Origin: JAZRWQ01 sp045541395
Lineage (GTDB): Bacteria; Bacillota; Clostridia; Oscillospirales; UMGS1783
NCBI GenBank assembly: GCA_045541395.1
Contig: JAZQIZ010000020.1
Coordinates: 1 to 49,881 of the forward strand
Direction of reading: 5' to 3'
DNA length: 49,881 nt
Shown: in pieces, positions 49,391-49,881 of the stretch
How positions within the stretch are numbered: the stretch's first letter is position 1
Layout: every line of letters begins with the position of its first letter
Translations under genes and position numbers: made by a program
The notes under the pieces: model-generated
What the model saw: only the letters and a program-made list of their open reading frames with translations
Told to the model about the DNA's origin: nothing
Database searches by the model: none

Positions 49391-49881
49391 GATTGTCATT
49401 AGGGACAACAGTTTCTGACTCTTCCGTGTGCGCTGTTACAAGCTCCTCACAAAACTCTTCAAAAGAATTTTTTTCGTTTACAGTCAAAAAAGAGAATTCT
49501 TGATATTTGCCGCCATCGCCTTTCCAATACAGATACAACCATGGCCCAGTGCCTCCTGTTTCAGATTCCTGATTTCTCTCCTTAACCTTTCCTCCATTTA
49601 TGCAACTTAGAAATTCTCTCCATTCTTCCTCTGATAATTCTACCGAACCAGAAATGGTGATATGAGCCTCTGTAAGCGGCCAATCCTGACCCTCTCTTTT
49701 TTCATGATAAAATTTATATATTCCGTTTTCCTTATAAAGGCGATATCTTTGATAATCAGGTGGATATGTTGAGGAAGAATATGTATAAAAGAACTCGGTA
49801 ATATCTTCTGCGGCAATATCTACTCCAACCACACGTTCTCTGTTTCCTGTCATAATAAAAAGAAAAACAACTACCGCAATT
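49383..49881 (-). CDS. Unrecognised secreted or membrane protein (5' end outside window)
   Basis: At least 165 codons, open to the right edge. In frame before the ATG at 49853 are codons for IAVVVFLFI, a hydrophobic stretch, so the true start is beyond the window and the protein probably has a signal peptide or anchor. The rest is soluble, acidic and Tyr/Trp-rich (FFYTYSSSTYPPDY, WLYLYWKGDGGKYQEF). No family recognised. The stop codon overlaps the spoIVB remnant by eight bases, so the end of this gene was formed at the same junction. Codon use differs somewhat from the main genes. Confidence 0.65.
   Translation of the reverse strand, partial: IAVVVFLFIMTGNRERVVGVDIAAEDITEFFYTYSSSTYPPDYQRYRLYKENGIYKFYHEKREGQDWPLTEAHITISGSVELSEEEWREFLSCINGGKVKERNQESETGGTGPWLYLYWKGDGGKYQEFSFLTVNEKNSFEEFCEELVTAHTEESETVVPNDNHS

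Overview
The window looks like chromosome from an anaerobic, low-to-moderate GC Clostridia-type Firmicute, probably a gut or rumen relative of the Oscillospirales. This is inferred from three T-box leaders, a complete CtsR-McsA-McsB-ClpC operon with a CtsR operator, single-chain glycyl-tRNA synthetase, ferredoxin-dependent 2-oxoacid oxidoreductase genes, a spoIVB (sporulation protease) remnant, and strong GGAGG ribosome binding sites with Rho-independent terminators. No rRNA, tRNA or CRISPR array was seen.

Layout. (1) 1-6.4 kb, mostly minus strand: MATE exporter, galE and a membrane-anchored CAP protein, then a vitamin B6 kinase / ECF S-component / glycyl-tRNA synthetase operon. (2) 6.5-16.7 kb, plus strand: two small proteins, then the most striking part of the window. 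Two T-box leaders, read here as isoleucine (AUC) and valine (GUA), each precede a paralogous XRE-cupin-acyl-CoA-ligase fusion. The second ligase leads a seven-gene operon with an ATPase, a four-subunit 2-oxoisovalerate-type ferredoxin oxidoreductase and a branched-chain aminotransferase. Together they can be read as a salvage route that makes valine and isoleucine from isobutyrate and 2-methylbutyrate by reductive carboxylation. (3) 16.9-25.9 kb: a patchy accessory stretch with a large repeat lipoprotein, a truncated secreted protein abutting a DUF4417 remnant with a toxin-like/immunity-like pair, a zinc-ribbon acyltransferase, a TM2 protein, a broken glycyl-radical activase, a second MATE exporter and an exonuclease whose 3' end is tandemly duplicated. 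(4) 26-27.6 kb: a tryptophan T-box (UGG specifier) controlling an orphan trpB, which fits indole salvage. (5) 28-37.4 kb: mnmE-mnmG-rsmG, a parB-like gene and the ctsR-mcsA-mcsB-clpC stress operon; the first part resembles an origin-proximal cluster. (6) 37.5-49.9 kb: two uroporphyrinogen-decarboxylase-fold proteins, thrH, a GMP synthetase lacking the glutaminase domain, a GltS-type carrier with a YtcJ-type amidohydrolase, a cytoplasmic GH2 glycosidase, a polysaccharide deacetylase with Ig-like repeats, and a spoIVB remnant beside a gene that runs off the window.

How it fits together. The T-box-controlled genes suggest a cell that answers amino-acid shortage by capturing fermentation products of its neighbours (branched short-chain acids, indole) and finishing them into valine, isoleucine and tryptophan. 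This is inferred from gene content, specifier codons and, for tryptophan, the matching discriminator base. No sequence search or RNA folding was run.
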